33,114 bases of DNA from Pelagibacteraceae bacterium AG-426-G09 (GTDB taxonomy: Bacteria > Pseudomonadota > Alphaproteobacteria > Pelagibacterales > Pelagibacteraceae), in assembly GCA_003210075.1 (NCBI GenBank), contig QCNR01000014.1, positions 1 to 33,114 of the forward strand. The letters run 5' to 3'. Both the position numbers and the translations under genes were made by a program. This document shows, piece by piece, positions 32,419 to 33,114 of this stretch. Each line of letters begins with the position of its first letter. Position 1 is the first letter of the stretch. A model generated the notes under the pieces. That model saw only the letters and a program-made list of their open reading frames with translations. It was not told the origin of the DNA and did not search any database.

Positions 32419-33114
32419 TGGATAAATCAAACGTAACAACACTAATACCAAAGGACAAAAAAGAAAGTAAAAATACTCTTTCGGATTCTTTATCTCCTAG
32501 GGAAATTGTTTCTGAATTAGATAGATTTGTAGTTGGGCAAGATAAGGCTAAAAGAGCTGTAGCGATTGCATTAAGAAACAGATGGAGAAGACAAGCAATT
32601 GAAGGAGAAATGAAAGACGAAGTACTTCCTAAAAACATTCTTATGATGGGACCAACAGGGGTTGGTAAAACAGAAATTTCTAGAAGATTGTCAAAGTTAG
32701 CTGAAGCACCATTTGTAAAAGTTGAAGCAACAAGATTTACAGAGGTTGGATATGTAGGAAGAGATGTAGAACAAATCATTAGAGATTTAATTGAAATTGC
32801 TATTGCGATGGAAAGATCCAAAAAAAGGAAAGAAGTACATACTAAAGCTCAAAAACTTGCTGAGGAAAGGGTTTTAGATGCTTTAGTTGGAAATAGCGCA
32901 AGTGTTGCAACAAGAGAAAGTTTTAGGAAAAGATTAAGAAATGGCGATCTAGATGATAATGAAATTGAAATTGCTATAAGCGAGAATAATCAAATGCCAT
33001 CATTTGAAATTCCAGGTATGCCAGGTGCAAATGTTGGAATGATTAATATTTCTGACGCATTAGGAAAATCTTTAGGTCAAAAACCAAAAAAGAAAAAAAT
33101 GACAGTTAAAGAGT
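32418..33114 (+). CDS. hslU: ATP-dependent protease ATPase subunit HslU (5' part)
   Basis: The frame opens at the ATG at 32418, sharing one base with the hslV stop, and runs off the window after 232 codons. [20 protein letters not shown] begins the conserved core at residue 26. Walker A GPTGVGKT is at 78-85, and [18 protein letters not shown] is the HslU pore-loop region. After it comes the start of the intermediate domain. The roughly 22-residue polar N-terminal leader before the core is longer than in E. coli HslU. It unfolds substrates and feeds them to HslV. Confidence 0.98.
   Translation, partial: MDKSNVTTLIPKDKKESKNTLSDSLSPREIVSELDRFVVGQDKAKRAVAIALRNRWRRQAIEGEMKDEVLPKNILMMGPTGVGKTEISRRLSKLAEAPFVKVEATRFTEVGYVGRDVEQIIRDLIEIAIAMERSKKRKEVHTKAQKLAEERVLDALVGNSASVATRESFRKRLRNGDLDDNEIEIAISENNQMPSFEIPGMPGANVGMINISDALGKSLGQKPKKKKMTVKE

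Noticed and set aside
32387..32821. 144-codon open frame on the minus strand.
   Set aside because: It is antisense to the clearly recognisable 5' part of hslU and shows no family resemblance.

Overview
The window is a gene-dense, very AT-rich stretch of bacterial chromosome. Long A/T homopolymers are common, no gap between genes exceeds about 110 bp, and many genes overlap by 1-4 nt. Gene content and order (hemD-hemC / tsaD, rpe-heparinase-purH, ubiH-like / ftsK-lolA, hisB / hslVU, acs near a DUF4212 plus sodium:solute symporter pair) point to an alphaproteobacterium. Together with the low GC and extreme compaction, they fit the SAR11 clade (Candidatus Pelagibacter or a relative). That assignment is inference from recognised proteins; no search was run.

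Layout. 1-1502: a truncated GDP-mannose 4,6-dehydratase-like gene and a divergent polyprenol-phosphate mannosyltransferase-like gene, possibly the edge of a surface-glycan cluster. 1495-3723: a photolyase of the (6-4)/FeS-BCP family, divergent from an SDR oxidoreductase; both lack hallmark residues. 3725-7560: a tight minus-strand operon hemC-hemD-mscS-yggT-folD. 7612-11183: plus-strand tsaD, an EVE-domain gene and acs (with a Lys/Arg-rich N-terminal tail). 11180-14414: an unknown conserved gene, the DUF4212/sodium symporter pair with the only full Shine-Dalgarno sites I found, a GC-rich hairpin, and a small membrane protein; acs plus this transporter suggest acetate or other carboxylate uptake and activation. 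14463-18289: rpe, a heparinase II/III-like protein, and purH. 18279-18713: tRNA-Gly(GCC) followed 12 nt later by a pterin carbinolamine dehydratase gene. 18821-24874: a TPR-sulfotransferase, a LON-domain protein, a degenerate UbiH-like monooxygenase, ftsK and lolA. 24871-28730: a five-gene minus-strand operon mcl-mtkA-mtkB-hinT-GNAT, read as malyl-CoA lyase plus malate-CoA ligase (serine-cycle type C2 metabolism) rather than the TCA-cycle sucCD. 28802-31811: hisB-hisH-hisA-hisF-hisE. 31903-33114: hslV and the 5' part of hslU.

Regulatory character. Most genes have no visible Shine-Dalgarno sequence, and several have a TATA-like -10 hexamer only about 11-15 nt before the start codon, suggesting very short leaders. 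All six convergent gene pairs overlap or are separated by at most 1 nt, so none has space for an intergenic terminator. No CRISPR array, insertion sequence, prophage or rRNA was seen. Most of the window is ordinary core genome. The points that stand out are the photolyase without cluster cysteines beside a Tyr-less SDR, the basic tail on acetyl-CoA synthetase, the tRNA-mRNA arrangement, and the mcl-mtkAB operon.
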